Below, piece by piece: positions 1 to 9,697 of a stretch of 64,000 nucleotides of DNA. The notes under the pieces are model-generated. The model was given only the letters and a program-made list of their open reading frames with translations, searched no databases and was not told the DNA's origin. Position numbers and translations under genes: made by a program. The stretch's first letter is position 1; every line of letters begins with the position of its first letter. The DNA is from Pseudomonas sp. Au-Pse12 (GTDB taxonomy: Bacteria > Pseudomonadota > Gammaproteobacteria > Pseudomonadales > Pseudomonadaceae): assembly GCF_021341665.1 (NCBI RefSeq), contig NZ_JAJTTH010000006.1:248001-312000 (forward strand). Direction: 5' to 3'.

Positions 1-2385
1 CGCCGGGCCGGCTTTCAGGGCATGCCGCACCCGCTCCTGACGCAGCCACTCGATCGGCTCGGCCTGGGTATGACGGGACGTTGCCAGGGCACAGGCCAGG
101 GCGTTCTGCTGCGGATCGACCACGGCCCGGATAAAGCCGTCGTTGAGCGCGTGCCAGCGGTTCTCGTGGGTGTACTGGTCGGTGGCCAGCAGCGCCTGGG
201 GCGGAGCGTATTCCTCAGGGATCAGGAACAGGCTCTCGTCACGGGACTTCAGGCCCAGGCCGACGCGACTGGAGATCACCGACACCGGGATCGACAGCAT
301 CAGCGAACCGACGATCGGCACCAGCCACCAGAGGAAGCTCGGGTTCAACCAGATCACCAGCAGCGCCCAGCAGAAGCCCAGCAGGGTCTGCGGACCGTGG
401 CGGCGCACCGCTTCGCTCCACGGCGTGGAGTCGTCGTCACGTTGTGGCGAGTTCCAGGTCGCGGCCCAACCGAGGAACGCGGCCAGGACGAAACGGGTGT
501 GGAAGATCATCCGCACCGGTGCCAGCAGCATGGAGAACAGCATCTCCAGGAGCATCGACAGGGTCACCTTGAACTTGCCGCCGAACTCTTTCGCCCCCTT
601 GGCCCAGATCAGGATGATGCTCAAGAGCTTCGGCAGGAACAGCAGCACGATGGTGGTGGAGAACAGCGCGATGGCCTTGTCCGGGTGCCACTGCGGCCAC
701 AGCGGATACAGCTGCCGCGGTTCGAGGAAGTACTGCGGCTCCATCAAGGTGTTGACCGCCAGCAGGGCCGTGGACAGCACCAGGAAGAAGAACCACAACG
801 GCGCCGACAGGTACGACATCACCCCGGTGAGGAACACCGCGCGGTGCACCGGGTGCATGCCCTTGACCAGGAACAGGCGGAAGTTCATCAGGTTGCCGTG
901 GCACCAGCGACGGTCACGCTTGAGCTCGTCCAGCAGGTTCGGCGGCAGTTCTTCGTAGCTGCCCGGCAGGTCGTAGGCAATCCACACGCCCCAGCCGGCA
1001 CGGCGCATCAGCGCGGCTTCGACGAAGTCGTGGGACAGGATCGCACCGGCGAAGGCGCCTTTACCGGGCAACGGCGCCAGGGCGCAGTGCTCGATGAACG
1101 GCTTCATGCGGATGATCGCGTTGTGCCCCCAGTAGTGGGATTCACCCAACTGCCAGAAGTGCAGGCCAGCGGTGAACAGCGGGCCGTAAACGCGGGTAGC
1201 GAACTGCTGCATGCGCGCATACAGGGTGTCCATGCCCGAGGCCCGTGGCGCGGTCTGGATGATCCCCGCGTCTGGCGTGGCCTCCATCAGGCGTACCAGG
1301 CTGGTCAGGCATTCGCCGCTCATCACGCTGTCGGCGTCGAGCACCACCATGTACTTGTAGTCACCGCCCCAGCGACGGCAGAAGTCGTCGAGGTTGCCGC
1401 TCTTGCGTTTCACCCGGCGGCGACGGCGGCGATAGAAGATCTTGCCGAAGCCCTTGGCTTCCCGGCAGACATCCAGCCAGGCCTGCTGCTCGGCGACGCA
1501 GATATCACTGTCATTACTGTCGCTGAGGACGAAGAAGTCGAAGCGGTCCAGGTCACCGGTGGCTGCCACCGACTCGAAGGTCGCGCGCAGGCCGGCAAAC
1601 ACCCGCGGCACGTCTTCGTTGCAAATCGGCATGACCAATGCGGTGCGCGCATCCATGGGGATCGGCTCGTTGCCGGCGCTGGCCCCGGAAATGCGGTACT
1701 TGTCGTGACCGGTGAGCAGTTCCAGGAAGCCCATCAGGGCGGTCCAGAAACCTGCCGACACCCAGCAGAACAGGATCCCGAACAGGATCAGGATGCTGGT
1801 CTGCAAGGCATAGGGCAGCACTTGCTGGGCGGTCTGCATCAGCGGCTGGTGCATGACCTCTTCCAGGTCGACGAAGGACCAGCCCTGGTACGGCATGATG
1901 CCTTTCATGTACCAGCCGGCGACGATGGTCTGGCCGAGCATCAGCACCAGCAGGATGTAGCGGCGGATCGAACCGACGGTGCGCCAGCGGGCAGCCGGCA
2001 GCACGCGCTCATCCTTCGGCGGCGCGGGCGGGTTGGTGCGCCCGGTCAGGCGCCGCCAGCCACGCACCAGGATATTGGTGCGCCACGGCTCCGGAACCAC
2101 CTTGGTGCGGCGGATCGGCGGCGTGGCCTTGAGGCAGACCCGGCCTTCGGCGTCGACACCGAGCATCTCCGCGTCTTCAAGCTCCGCAGCGGTGCTCAGG
2201 CTCAGGCGTGGGCCCACCGAGGCCTGGGCGGCATCGGTGGGCGCGTCGAAGGTGCTGGACGACAGGCGTTGGTGCAGTTCGCTGAAGGACTGGCAGCCCG
2301 CGAGTTCCGCGCGCTGCTCGTCCGACATGGGCAAGTGAGCCAGGTACTCGGCAAGAGACGCTGGCTGTAGTTGAGAGTTACTCAT
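1..2385 (-). CDS. opgH: Glucans biosynthesis glucosyltransferase H, partial (C-terminus cut by window edge)
   Basis: Inner-membrane glucosyltransferase that makes the beta-1,2-glucan backbone of osmoregulated periplasmic glucans from UDP-glucose. The minus strand reads openly from an ATG at 2385 to the window edge, about 795 residues; the family is usually about 850, so only the tail is missing. The protein begins MSNSQLQPASLAEYLAHLPM. It contains a GT2 DAD motif (VVLDADSVMSG, near 1330-1360), a second acidic stretch (LSHDF) and the processive-transferase RRW motif (LKRDRRWCHGN, near 900-930), followed by several hydrophobic segments. The start overlaps the opgG stop by 8 bp, so the two are translationally coupled and act as one system. 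Identification is firm. Confidence 0.96.
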   Translation of the reverse strand, partial: MSNSQLQPASLAEYLAHLPMSDEQRAELAGCQSFSELHQRLSSSTFDAPTDAAQASVGPRLSLSTAAELEDAEMLGVDAEGRVCLKATPPIRRTKVVPEPWRTNILVRGWRRLTGRTNPPAPPKDERVLPAARWRTVGSIRRYILLVLMLGQTIVAGWYMKGIMPYQGWSFVDLEEVMHQPLMQTAQQVLPYALQTSILILFGILFCWVSAGFWTALMGFLELLTGHDKYRISGASAGNEPIPMDARTALVMPICNEDVPRVFAGLRATFESVAATGDLDRFDFFVLSDSNDSDICVAEQQAWLDVCREAKGFGKIFYRRRRRRVKRKSGNLDDFCRRWGGDYKYMVVLDADSVMSGECLTSLVRLMEATPDAGIIQTAPRASGMDTLYARMQQFATRVYGPLFTAGLHFWQLGESHYWGHNAIIRMKPFIEHCALAPLPGKGAFAGAILSHDFVEAALMRRAGWGVWIAYDLPGSYEELPPNLLDELKRDRRWCHGNLMNFRLFLVKGMHPVHRAVFLTGVMSYLSAPLWFFFLVLSTALLAVNTLMEPQYFLEPRQLYPLWPQWHPDKAIALFSTTIVLLFLPKLLSIILIWAKGAKEFGGKFKVTLSMLLEMLFSMLLAPVRMIFHTRFVLAAFLGWAATWNSPQRDDDSTPWSEAVRRHGPQTLLGFCWALLVIWLNPSFLWWLVPIVGSLMLSIPVSVISSRVGLGLKSRDESLFLIPEEYAPPQALLATDQYTHENRWHALNDGFIRAVVDPQQNALACALATSRHTQAEPIEWLRQERVRHALKAGPA

Positions 2386-4201
2386 CGGCAGGCAACTGAT
2401 AGCTCCAGGTCTCGGTCAGGACTTGTTCAGTTTTAACCGGTTCCGGTGTGGCTGGGGCCGCTTCGGCAGCAACAGGCTGCTTGGCGTCTTTGTGATCCTT
2501 GTCCTTGGCATCCTTGGCTTCTTTGGCCGGCTTGGCATCAGCCTGCTTGGCGGCAGCCGCTGCGGCCTCCTTCTCCTTCTTCTCCTGCTGCTTGGCGGCG
2601 AGCTTGTCGGCCTTGGCCACGGAGGAGTTGGAGTTCGGCGTCGAGGCCTTGGTCGGCTCGGGCTGCGGAATGTCACGGACCAGGGCGGCGCGCATCTCGG
2701 TGGACTTGCTCGCGTCCTTGATCTTCATCCGCAGGGTCAGGCGCCAGCCCTTGGTTTCAGGGTTGTAGCGAACGCTGTTTTCCACCAGCTCGGCATTGTC
2801 GCCAACGCTGACCTGGCTGCGAACGTCGGCGTTCTCCGGCAATGCCGCCAGAGATGGGCCTTCGAAGTCCACCAGGTAGGCCACGCTGCCATCCGGCTGA
2901 CGGATCAGGTTGGACTGCTTGACGTCACCGGTGGAGCGCAGGGTCTGCTTGACCCAGGCGCTGTCAGGCGAATGCAGGGCGGCTTCGTCGATGGTCCAGT
3001 GCAGGCGGTAGGCGTAATCCAGCGGCTGGCCTGGCTCAGGCTGCTTTTCCGGGTTCCAGAACGCCACGATGTTGTCGTTGGTTTCGTCCGCGGTCGGGAT
3101 CTCTACCAGGTCGACGGTGCCTTTGCCCCAGTCGCCCTTCGGCTCGATCCAGGCGCTTGGGCGCTTGTCGTAGCGGTCATCGAGGTCTTCATAGTGGCTG
3201 AAGTCGCGGCCACGCTGCAGCAGGCCGAAACCACGCGGGTTTTCCACCGAGAAGTTGCTCACGGCCAGGTGTTTCGGGTTGTTCAGCGGGCGCCAGATCC
3301 ACTCGCCATTGCCGGCATGGATCGACAGGCCGCTGGAGTCATGCAGCTCGCGACGGTAGTTGAGGACTTTCGACGGCTGGTTGGCGCCGAACAGGTACAT
3401 GCTGGTCAGCGGGGCCAGGCCCAGCTTGCCGACCTTGTCACGCAGGAACACCCGGGCCTTGACGTCGACAATGGTGTCGGCGCCCGGCCGCAGGGTCAGG
3501 CGATAGGCGCCAGTGGCCCGTGGCGAATCCAGCAGGGCGTAGATCACCAGGTGCTTGTCGGTCGCCTTGGGCTGCTGGATCCAGAACTCGCTGAAACGCG
3601 GGAATTCTTCGCCGGACGGCAAGGCGGTGTCGATCGCCAGGCCCCGCGCGGACAGGCCATAGGTGTGGCCCTTGCCAACGACGCGGAAGTAGCTCGCGCC
3701 GAGCATGGTCATGATCTCGTCTTGCTTGTCAGCCTTGTTGATCGGGTACAGCACGCGGAAGCCGGCGTAGCCGAGCTTCTCGGTGGCTTTGGGATCGAAC
3801 TTCACGTCGCCGAAATCGAAACGGTTCGGGTCGTACTTGATCTCGGTAACAGTGTTGGCGGCGATCTCGTTGATCTTCACCGGCGTGTCGAAGTGCATGC
3901 CCTGGTGGTAGAACGACAGCTTGAAGGGGGTCTTCTGATCGGCCCATTCGGCTTTTTCGGTGAGGAAGCGGATTTTCTGGTAATCCGCGAACTTCATCTC
4001 ACGGAACTCGTTCGGCAAGTTACTGCGCGGGGCCTCGTACTTCTGCCCGGCCAGGTCCTTGGCCTTGACCGACACATCATCCAGATTGAATGCCATGAGT
4101 TGACCGGCACCGAACAGGCAGACCAGCGCAGAGCCCGTCACCAGTGCGTTTCGTAACCGTTTGGCAAACAAGTTTGGTGCATTACAGGGACTAACAATCA
4201 C
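2378..4201 (-). CDS. opgG: Glucans biosynthesis protein G, periplasmic
   Basis: Periplasmic protein needed for synthesis and branching of osmoregulated periplasmic glucans, working with OpgH. I chose the GTG at 4201 because a GAGGG Shine-Dalgarno lies about 7 nt upstream; the frame stays open to an ATG at 4228 without a better site. The product is 607 residues. It starts with a basic stretch and a hydrophobic signal segment (ALVTGSALVCLFGAG), followed by the OpgG/MdoG fold (for example FNLDDVSVKAKDLAGQ, YHQGMHFDTPVKI). The last 100 residues are unusual: a low-complexity Ala/Lys/Glu tail (KQQEKKEKEAAAAAAKQ) before the terminal TETWSYQLPADE. It is first gene of opgGH; the 276 bp upstream of it should hold its promoter. 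Confidence 0.95.
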   Translation of the reverse strand: MIVSPCNAPNLFAKRLRNALVTGSALVCLFGAGQLMAFNLDDVSVKAKDLAGQKYEAPRSNLPNEFREMKFADYQKIRFLTEKAEWADQKTPFKLSFYHQGMHFDTPVKINEIAANTVTEIKYDPNRFDFGDVKFDPKATEKLGYAGFRVLYPINKADKQDEIMTMLGASYFRVVGKGHTYGLSARGLAIDTALPSGEEFPRFSEFWIQQPKATDKHLVIYALLDSPRATGAYRLTLRPGADTIVDVKARVFLRDKVGKLGLAPLTSMYLFGANQPSKVLNYRRELHDSSGLSIHAGNGEWIWRPLNNPKHLAVSNFSVENPRGFGLLQRGRDFSHYEDLDDRYDKRPSAWIEPKGDWGKGTVDLVEIPTADETNDNIVAFWNPEKQPEPGQPLDYAYRLHWTIDEAALHSPDSAWVKQTLRSTGDVKQSNLIRQPDGSVAYLVDFEGPSLAALPENADVRSQVSVGDNAELVENSVRYNPETKGWRLTLRMKIKDASKSTEMRAALVRDIPQPEPTKASTPNSNSSVAKADKLAAKQQEKKEKEAAAAAAKQADAKPAKEAKDAKDKDHKDAKQPVAAEAAPATPEPVKTEQVLTETWSYQLPADE

Positions 4202-4477
4202 GAGCAACCCTCGCCGAAAACAGATCAAAAAACCAACGGCCAGCTATCTATATGCCAGGTTGGCGAGCATTGTTCCGACTCCGATGGGGCTAAATGATTC
4301 CCCAAACGGCCGTGGACAAGTCTCTACTTAAGTCAAAATGGACCAACGAACGCTGATCCCCGTAGCGCGCGATTATCTAGTAGCCCGCGTTACAACGCAT
4401 CAGGGGTAACAAAGTATTTATCGCGAAAAACAGCAGTTTCCGGCCCAAATCGGCGGAAAAAGATGTTTCAGGCACTT

Positions 4478-4915
4478 TCAGGTCTGTAACAGGAAGGTTA
4501 CCGGGCCATCATTGACCAGATGCACCTGCATGTCCGCGCCAAAACGCCCTGATGCCACTTTGCCATGCAACTGTTGCGCCTTCACTACCAGGTAGTCGAA
4601 AAGCGCCTCGCCAAGGGCGGGTGGCGCGGCCGTGGAAAAGCTCGGGCGCAACCCGCTCTTGGTGTCCGCCGCCAGGGTGAACTGCGACACCAGCAGCAAG
4701 CCACCCTGCACATCCGCCAGGGACAGGTTCATCTTGCCCTCGGCATCGCTGAACACCCGATAGTTAAGCAGCTTATGCAGAAGTTTGTCGGCGCTGGCCC
4801 GAGTGTCCTCGGGCTCCACCGCTACCAGCACCAGCAAGCCCTGGTCCACCGCGCCGACTATTTCCCCGGCCACTTCCACCCGCGCGCCACGCACGCGCTG
4901 CAACAGGCCCTTCAT
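4478..4915 (-). CDS. dtd: D-aminoacyl-tRNA deacylase
   Basis: Cytosolic proofreading enzyme that hydrolyses D-aminoacyl-tRNA (and glycyl-tRNA-Ala), freeing tRNA from mischarged residues. It is 145 residues, the normal family length. Both signature motifs are present: SQFTLAADTKSGLRPSF in the middle and the cis-proline loop NDGPVTFLLQT at the C-terminus. Its ATG overlaps the stop of the upstream proline iminopeptidase gene by 4 bp (ATGA), so the pair is co-transcribed and coupled. The stop lies about 280 bp before the opgG start region, which has its own promoter. Confidence 0.97.
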   Translation of the reverse strand: MKGLLQRVRGARVEVAGEIVGAVDQGLLVLVAVEPEDTRASADKLLHKLLNYRVFSDAEGKMNLSLADVQGGLLLVSQFTLAADTKSGLRPSFSTAAPPALGEALFDYLVVKAQQLHGKVASGRFGADMQVHLVNDGPVTFLLQT

Positions 4916-5883
4916 GCTTCTTCGGGCGGCAGATCGAGAAGGCGACGCGCCATCTGATCAGTGGCACGTACCAGGGCATCGGTGATGCCCGGTTCGGAGG
5001 CGGCGTGACCGGCGTCGCGAATCACCTGCAATTCACTGTTGGGCCAGGCTTGATGCAGCTCCCAGGCATTGTCCAGCGGGCAGATCACGTCGTAGCGACC
5101 ATGAACGATGACCCCGGGCAGATGGGCGATCTTGCCCATGTCGCGAATCAGCTGGTCGGGTTCGAGGAAGGCGTTATTGGTGAAGTAGTGGCACTCGATC
5201 CGGGCAATCGACAGCGCCCGCTGCGGTTCCGAGAAACGATCCACCACCAGAGGGTTGGGACGCAGGGTTGCGGTGCGCCCTTCCCAGCCCGACCAGGCCT
5301 TGGCTGCATGCATCTGGGCGATCTGGTCGGTGCCGGTCAGGCGCTTGTGGAAGGCGCTGACCAGGTCGTGACGCTCTTCCAGGGGAATCGGCGCCACATA
5401 GTCTTGCCAGTAGTCGGGGAACAGGCGGCTGGCGCCACACTGGTAGTACCACTGAATTTCCTGGGGCCGGGCGAGGAAGATGCCGCGCACGATCAGGCCA
5501 AGCACACGGTCCGGGTGAGTCTGGGCATAGGCCAGGGCCAGGGTCGAACCCCAGGAGCCGCCAAACAGCACCCATTTGTCGATGCCCAGGTGCAGGCGAA
5601 TGCGCTCCAGGTCGGCCACCAGGTCCCAGGTGGTGTTGTTTTCCAGGCTGGCGTGAGGGGTGGAGCGCCCGCAACCGCGCTGGTCGAAAGTGACGATACG
5701 GTACAGGTTCGGGTCGAAGTAGCAGCGACTCGCCCCATCACAGCCCGCGCCCGGACCACCGTGAATGAACACCACCGGCAAACCTTCCGGTGAACCACTT
5801 TCGTCGACATACAGCACATGCGGCTCGTCGACGGCCAGATCGTGCCGGGCATAGGGTTTGATCTGCGGGTACAAAGTCTGCAT
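4912..5883 (-). CDS. pip: Proline iminopeptidase (alpha/beta hydrolase, S33)
   Basis: Serine peptidase that removes N-terminal proline from peptides in the cytosol. The start MQTLYPQIKPYARHDL at 5883 is preferred because GGAG lies 8 nt upstream; upstream ATGs at 5910 and 5928 have poor sites. The 323-residue product has the oxyanion-hole HGGPGAGC, the nucleophile elbow GGSWGSTLAL, and the C-terminal His in IRDAGHAASEPG. First gene of a two-gene unit with dtd (4-bp overlap). Proline iminopeptidase next to dtd is the usual Pseudomonas arrangement. Confidence 0.95.
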   Translation of the reverse strand: MQTLYPQIKPYARHDLAVDEPHVLYVDESGSPEGLPVVFIHGGPGAGCDGASRCYFDPNLYRIVTFDQRGCGRSTPHASLENNTTWDLVADLERIRLHLGIDKWVLFGGSWGSTLALAYAQTHPDRVLGLIVRGIFLARPQEIQWYYQCGASRLFPDYWQDYVAPIPLEERHDLVSAFHKRLTGTDQIAQMHAAKAWSGWEGRTATLRPNPLVVDRFSEPQRALSIARIECHYFTNNAFLEPDQLIRDMGKIAHLPGVIVHGRYDVICPLDNAWELHQAWPNSELQVIRDAGHAASEPGITDALVRATDQMARRLLDLPPEEA

Positions 5884-6028
5884 TACGCGCTCCGTGGAGG
5901 TCGGGTTCATCCCTGGTGGGGACTTCATTTATTCTGCCGTTCGGCATCATAAACCCGAATTACGCAATGAGCATGTCCTTGAAGAAAACAGGGTTGTTCA
6001 GGGGATTGCGACGAGTCACGCAGGGCGC

Positions 6029-6092
6029 TTCGCGAGCACGCTCGCGCCTACAGAAGGCGTGCGCCCGCGGTAGGAGCCAGCGTGCTGGCGAA
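6029..6092. repeat. REP pair (REPIN-like) between pip and hutG
   Basis: Two inverted GC-rich palindromic elements: TTCGCGAGCACGCTCGCGCC on the left and TAGGAGCCAGCGTGCTGGCG on the right, about 20 nt apart. The paired, opposed layout with short arms is that of Pseudomonas REPINs. It sits just 3' of hutG and may also stop transcription there. Confidence 0.6.
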
Positions 6093-6099
6093 CGCCATG

Positions 6100-6900
6100 T
6101 CAGCGGTAACGCTCCTGCCCCCAGGCCAGCAGCCCCTGCAGCAACGCCTTGAGCACCTCCTGGGTCGGTGCCGCCAAGTCCTCGCGATAGCGGAACGGTT
6201 CGACCTCTTCCATGTAGGCGCTCTGCGCCAGTTCCAGCTGCACCGCGTGGATGTGCTCGGCCGGGTTGCCGTAATGCCGGGTGATGTGCCCGCCCTTGAA
6301 ACGGCCATTGAGCACGTGGGTGTAATCGGCATGGGCCGCGCAAATGCTCTCCAGGCGGCCAGCCAATTGTGGATCGCAACTGGCGCCATTGAAGGTGCCG
6401 AGGTTGAAGTCCGGCAGCTTGCCTTCGAACAGGTGCGGGATCAGCGAACGGATGGAATGGGCATCGAACAGCAAGGCATAGCCGAACTCGGCCTTGAGCC
6501 GCGCCAGCTCTTCTTGCAGGGTCCGGTGATAGGGCCCCCAGACCTGCTCCAGGTACTGCTGGCGCTCCTGCGCGGACGGCGCCAGCCCTTCGACGAACAA
6601 CGGCTCGCCGTCGAACAGGGTCGCCGGGTACAGGCCGGTGGTGGCGCCCACATACAGCGGCTTGTCGTCGGACGGCCGGTTCAGGTCAATGACGAAGCGC
6701 GAGTACTCGGCCGCCAGGGTGCTGGCCCCCAGCTCCTCGGCGAACTGATACAGCCGTGGAATGTGCCAGTCGGTGTCCGGCAGGCTCTGCGCCTGGGGCA
6801 CCAGCCCGGCCGCCACTGCTGGCGTCAGGCGCGTACCGGCGTGGGGCATGCTGATCAGCAGCGGCACCCGGCCTTGTTTGAAGCTCAGAACCTTATCCAC
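6100..6900 (-). CDS. hutG: N-formylglutamate deformylase
   Basis: Last step of the five-step histidine pathway: N-formyl-L-glutamate is hydrolysed to glutamate and formate. The 266-residue protein starts MDKVLSFKQGRVPLLISMPHAGTRL and has the metal-site features of the family (PHAGT, LLFDAHSIRS, FNGASCDPQLA). It follows hutI by 10 bp and is the final gene of the hutU operon. Its presence next to hutF shows that formiminoglutamate is degraded by deimination then deformylation, as is normal in Pseudomonas. Confidence 0.96.
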   Translation of the reverse strand: MDKVLSFKQGRVPLLISMPHAGTRLTPAVAAGLVPQAQSLPDTDWHIPRLYQFAEELGASTLAAEYSRFVIDLNRPSDDKPLYVGATTGLYPATLFDGEPLFVEGLAPSAQERQQYLEQVWGPYHRTLQEELARLKAEFGYALLFDAHSIRSLIPHLFEGKLPDFNLGTFNGASCDPQLAGRLESICAAHADYTHVLNGRFKGGHITRHYGNPAEHIHAVQLELAQSAYMEEVEPFRYREDLAAPTQEVLKALLQGLLAWGQERYR

Positions 6901-6910
6901 AAGCCTTCTC

Positions 6911-8116
6911 CTACACAGTCACTTCAACGCCGTGTCGCACGACGCGTTTTTCCAGGTCGCCGCCCAGCCAGTAGGCCAGGTCGGCGGGACGATCGATCTG
7001 CCAGGCGACGAAATCCGCCACTTTGCCCACCTCCAGCGAACCGTGGGTCTTGTCCATGCCCAGGGCCTGGGCCGCGTGCAAGGTCACCCCGGCCAGCGCC
7101 TCCTCGGGGGTCATGCGAAAACAGGTGCAGGCCATGTTCAGCATCAGCCGCACCGACAGCGCCGGCGAGGTGCCGGGATTGAGGTCGCTGGCCACGGCGA
7201 TCTTCACCCCGTGCTTGCGCAGGGCTGCCATCGGCGGCAGCTGGGTTTCCCGGAGGAAATAGAAAGCCCCCGGCAACAACACCGCGACGGTTCCCGAGGC
7301 CGCCATGGCGATGGCATCGTCCTCGGTCATGAATTCCAGGTGATCGGCGGACAGCGCCCGGTAGCGCGCCGCCAGGCTCGAACCATGCAGGGACGACAGC
7401 TGCTCGGCATGCAGTTTCACCGGCAGGCCAAGCTGTTGCGCGGCAATGAATACCCGCTCCACCTGCTCAGGGGAAAACGCCAGGTACTCACAGAAGGCAT
7501 CCACCGCATCCACCAGCCCTTCGGCCGCCAGGGCCGGGAGCATCTCGCTGCAGATATGCTCGATGTAGTCGTCGCTGCGCTCGGCGTATTCCGGCGGCAG
7601 GGCATGGGCCGCCAGGCAGGTGCTGCGCACGCTGACCGGCAGTTCCTCGCCCAGGCGGCGGATGACCCGCAGGATCTTGCGCTCGCTGGCCAGGTCCAGG
7701 CCGTAGCCGGACTTGATCTCGACGCTGGTGACACCGTCGCGCAGCAAGCTCAGCAGACGCTTGCGCGCACTGACGAACAGCTCCTCTTCAGAGGCGGCGC
7801 GAGTGGCCCGCACGGTGCTGGCGATACCGCCACCGGCCGCGGCGATCTCGGCATAACTGACGCCTTGCAGGCGTTGTTCGAACTCACCGCTGCGGTTGCC
7901 GCCAAACACCGTGTGGGTATGGCAATCGATCAGCCCCGGGGTGACCCAGGCGCCGCCCAGGTCCTGTACCCGGGAATAGTCGGTGGCCGGCGCCGCCTGG
8001 CGCCGGCCGATCCACTCGATGTGCGCCCCTGACGTCACGATGGCCGCGTCCTCGATGATCGAGTAAGTACCCTGGGCCATGCTCGCGACGTTGCAGTGTT
8101 GCCAAAGAGTTTTCAT
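6911..8116 (-). CDS. hutI: Imidazolonepropionase
   Basis: Zinc- or iron-dependent amidohydrolase that opens 4-imidazolone-5-propionate to N-formimino-L-glutamate in the cytosol. It is 401 residues. The metal-binding motif is clear (TPGLIDCHTHTVFGG), followed by KSGYGLDLASERK and VASDLNPGTSP near the C-terminus, all typical of HutI. It lies between the APC permease (12 bp upstream) and hutG (10 bp downstream) in the same operon. Confidence 0.97.
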   Translation of the reverse strand: MKTLWQHCNVASMAQGTYSIIEDAAIVTSGAHIEWIGRRQAAPATDYSRVQDLGGAWVTPGLIDCHTHTVFGGNRSGEFEQRLQGVSYAEIAAAGGGIASTVRATRAASEEELFVSARKRLLSLLRDGVTSVEIKSGYGLDLASERKILRVIRRLGEELPVSVRSTCLAAHALPPEYAERSDDYIEHICSEMLPALAAEGLVDAVDAFCEYLAFSPEQVERVFIAAQQLGLPVKLHAEQLSSLHGSSLAARYRALSADHLEFMTEDDAIAMAASGTVAVLLPGAFYFLRETQLPPMAALRKHGVKIAVASDLNPGTSPALSVRLMLNMACTCFRMTPEEALAGVTLHAAQALGMDKTHGSLEVGKVADFVAWQIDRPADLAYWLGGDLEKRVVRHGVEVTV

Positions 8117-8128
8117 CCAAGGCCTCCG

Positions 8129-9541
8129 TTAATGATCAGTAGGTAGAGAAGAATCGACGCGGATCTGCTGGGCCTGCGCCGCTGCCGGCTTGACCCACAG
8201 CATATAGGCCAGCACCAGCAAGGCGATCCACACCACGCCCACCAGCAGCGCGGCCTGGGTTTTCGGGAAGTAGCCCAGCACACCGAAGATGAACAGCATG
8301 AAGGCAATGGCCGCCGCCGGCGCCCAAGGCCAGAACGGCACCTTGAACTGCAACTGGGCCACCTGTTCGGCGCTCATCGAGCGACGCATGGCCACATGGG
8401 TCAGCAGAATCATCAGCCACACCCAGACCGTGGCGAAAGTCGCCAGGGAAGCGATCAGCAGGAAGATGTTTTCCGGAATCAGGTAGTTCAGCACCACGCC
8501 ACCCAACAGGGTCACGGCCATCACCACCACGGTCATCCACGGCACGCCGGTCTTGGACACCTGGGCAAAGCCCTTGGGCGCCTGCCCTTGCTGGGCCAGG
8601 CCGTACATCATGCGCCCGGCACCGAAAATGTCACTGTTGATGGCCGACACCGCCGCCGAAATCACCACGATATTCAGGATGGTGGCCGCCGAGCTGATAC
8701 CCAGGCTGTCGAAGATCTGCACGAACGGGCTGCCCTGGGTACCGATCTGTGGCCAGGGGAAAATCGACATCAGCACGAACAGCGTCAGCACGTAGAACAG
8801 CAGGATGCGCAGAGGCACCGCGTTGATTGCCTTGGGAATGACCCGCTGCGGGTCCTTGGCCTCGCCGGCGGTGACGCCGATGATCTCGATGCCGCCGAAG
8901 GCGAACATCACCACCGCGAAGGAAGCGATCACCCCGCTGATGCCATTGGGCATGAAACCACCATGGGCCCACAGATTGCTGGCGCCGGTGGCCTGTTCGG
9001 TGGCCGCGCTGCCGATGCCGAACAGCATGATGCCGAAGCCGCCAAGGATCATCGCGATGATCGCCCCGACCTTGAGCAGCGACAGCCAGAACTCCATCTC
9101 GCCGAACACCTTGACGCTGCACAGATTAAGGCCGCCGATCAGCAGGACGATGCCCAGCACCCAGATCCAGCGCGCCACCTCGGGAAACCAGAACCCCATA
9201 TAGATGCCGAAGGCGGTGACGTCCGCCAGGCACACGATCAACATCTCGAACGCGTAGGTCCAGCCCAGGATAAAGCCCGGCAAGGGCCCCAGGTACTGAC
9301 TGGCGTACTGCCCGAAGGAGCCGGACACCGGGTTGTGCACCGCCATCTCCCCGAGGGCGCGCATCACCATGAACACCGCCGCCCCGCCAATCAGGTAGGC
9401 CAGCAACACAGCTGGCCCGGCCATCTGGATGGCCGAGGCCGAACCGTAGAACAATCCTGTACCGATGGCCGACCCCAGGGCCATGAAGCGTATATGACGG
9501 GCAGTCAGCCCCCGACGTAATCCTGTTTCTTGCGATTGCAT
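8129..9541 (-). CDS. hutT: APC-family amino acid permease, histidine transporter
   Basis: Inner-membrane proton-coupled amino-acid permease of the AAT subfamily, with about 12 membrane segments. The start MQSQETGLRRGLTARHIRFM at 9541 has AGGGA 7 nt upstream; a TTG ten codons earlier is less likely. The 470-residue product carries the APC signature near the N-terminus (ALGSAIGTGLFYGSASAIQMAGP) and AGEAKDPQRVIPKAIN. Position between hutH and hutI, and similarity to the hut-linked histidine permease of P. fluorescens, argue for histidine uptake; the substrate is inferred from context. Confidence 0.88.
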   Translation of the reverse strand: MQSQETGLRRGLTARHIRFMALGSAIGTGLFYGSASAIQMAGPAVLLAYLIGGAAVFMVMRALGEMAVHNPVSGSFGQYASQYLGPLPGFILGWTYAFEMLIVCLADVTAFGIYMGFWFPEVARWIWVLGIVLLIGGLNLCSVKVFGEMEFWLSLLKVGAIIAMILGGFGIMLFGIGSAATEQATGASNLWAHGGFMPNGISGVIASFAVVMFAFGGIEIIGVTAGEAKDPQRVIPKAINAVPLRILLFYVLTLFVLMSIFPWPQIGTQGSPFVQIFDSLGISSAATILNIVVISAAVSAINSDIFGAGRMMYGLAQQGQAPKGFAQVSKTGVPWMTVVVMAVTLLGGVVLNYLIPENIFLLIASLATFATVWVWLMILLTHVAMRRSMSAEQVAQLQFKVPFWPWAPAAAIAFMLFIFGVLGYFPKTQAALLVGVVWIALLVLAYMLWVKPAAAQAQQIRVDSSLPTDH

Positions 9542-9574
9542 GTCATCGTCCCTTTTATTGTTATCGGACAAGTG

Positions 9575-9598
9575 CGCCCCGCGCAGAGGCGCGGGGCG
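9575..9598. repeat. Perfect GC hairpin between hutH and hutT
   Basis: A 10-bp perfect inverted repeat (CGCCCCGCGC, loop AGAG) in the 156-bp gap between hutH and the downstream permease gene. No U-tract follows on the minus strand, so it is more likely an mRNA-stabilising or attenuating hairpin than a full terminator. Confidence 0.5.
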
Positions 9599-9697
9599 GC
9601 AGAAGCAGACGCTCAGCGCCCGCCTTGCCGGTCAAGCAAACCAACACAGGCCACCATTAGCGGCCGAGCACGGCGTTATCTGGCGGCCCGGCGTGCA

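Noticed and set aside
22..2370. Long plus-strand frame of 782 codons
   Set aside because: It is the antisense shadow of opgH, rich in Gln/His/Arg as expected from reversed high-GC codons. The minus strand gives a clear OpgH.
2423..4156. Plus-strand frame opposite opgG
   Set aside because: No family similarity, low-complexity Gly/Leu runs. The minus strand encodes OpgG.
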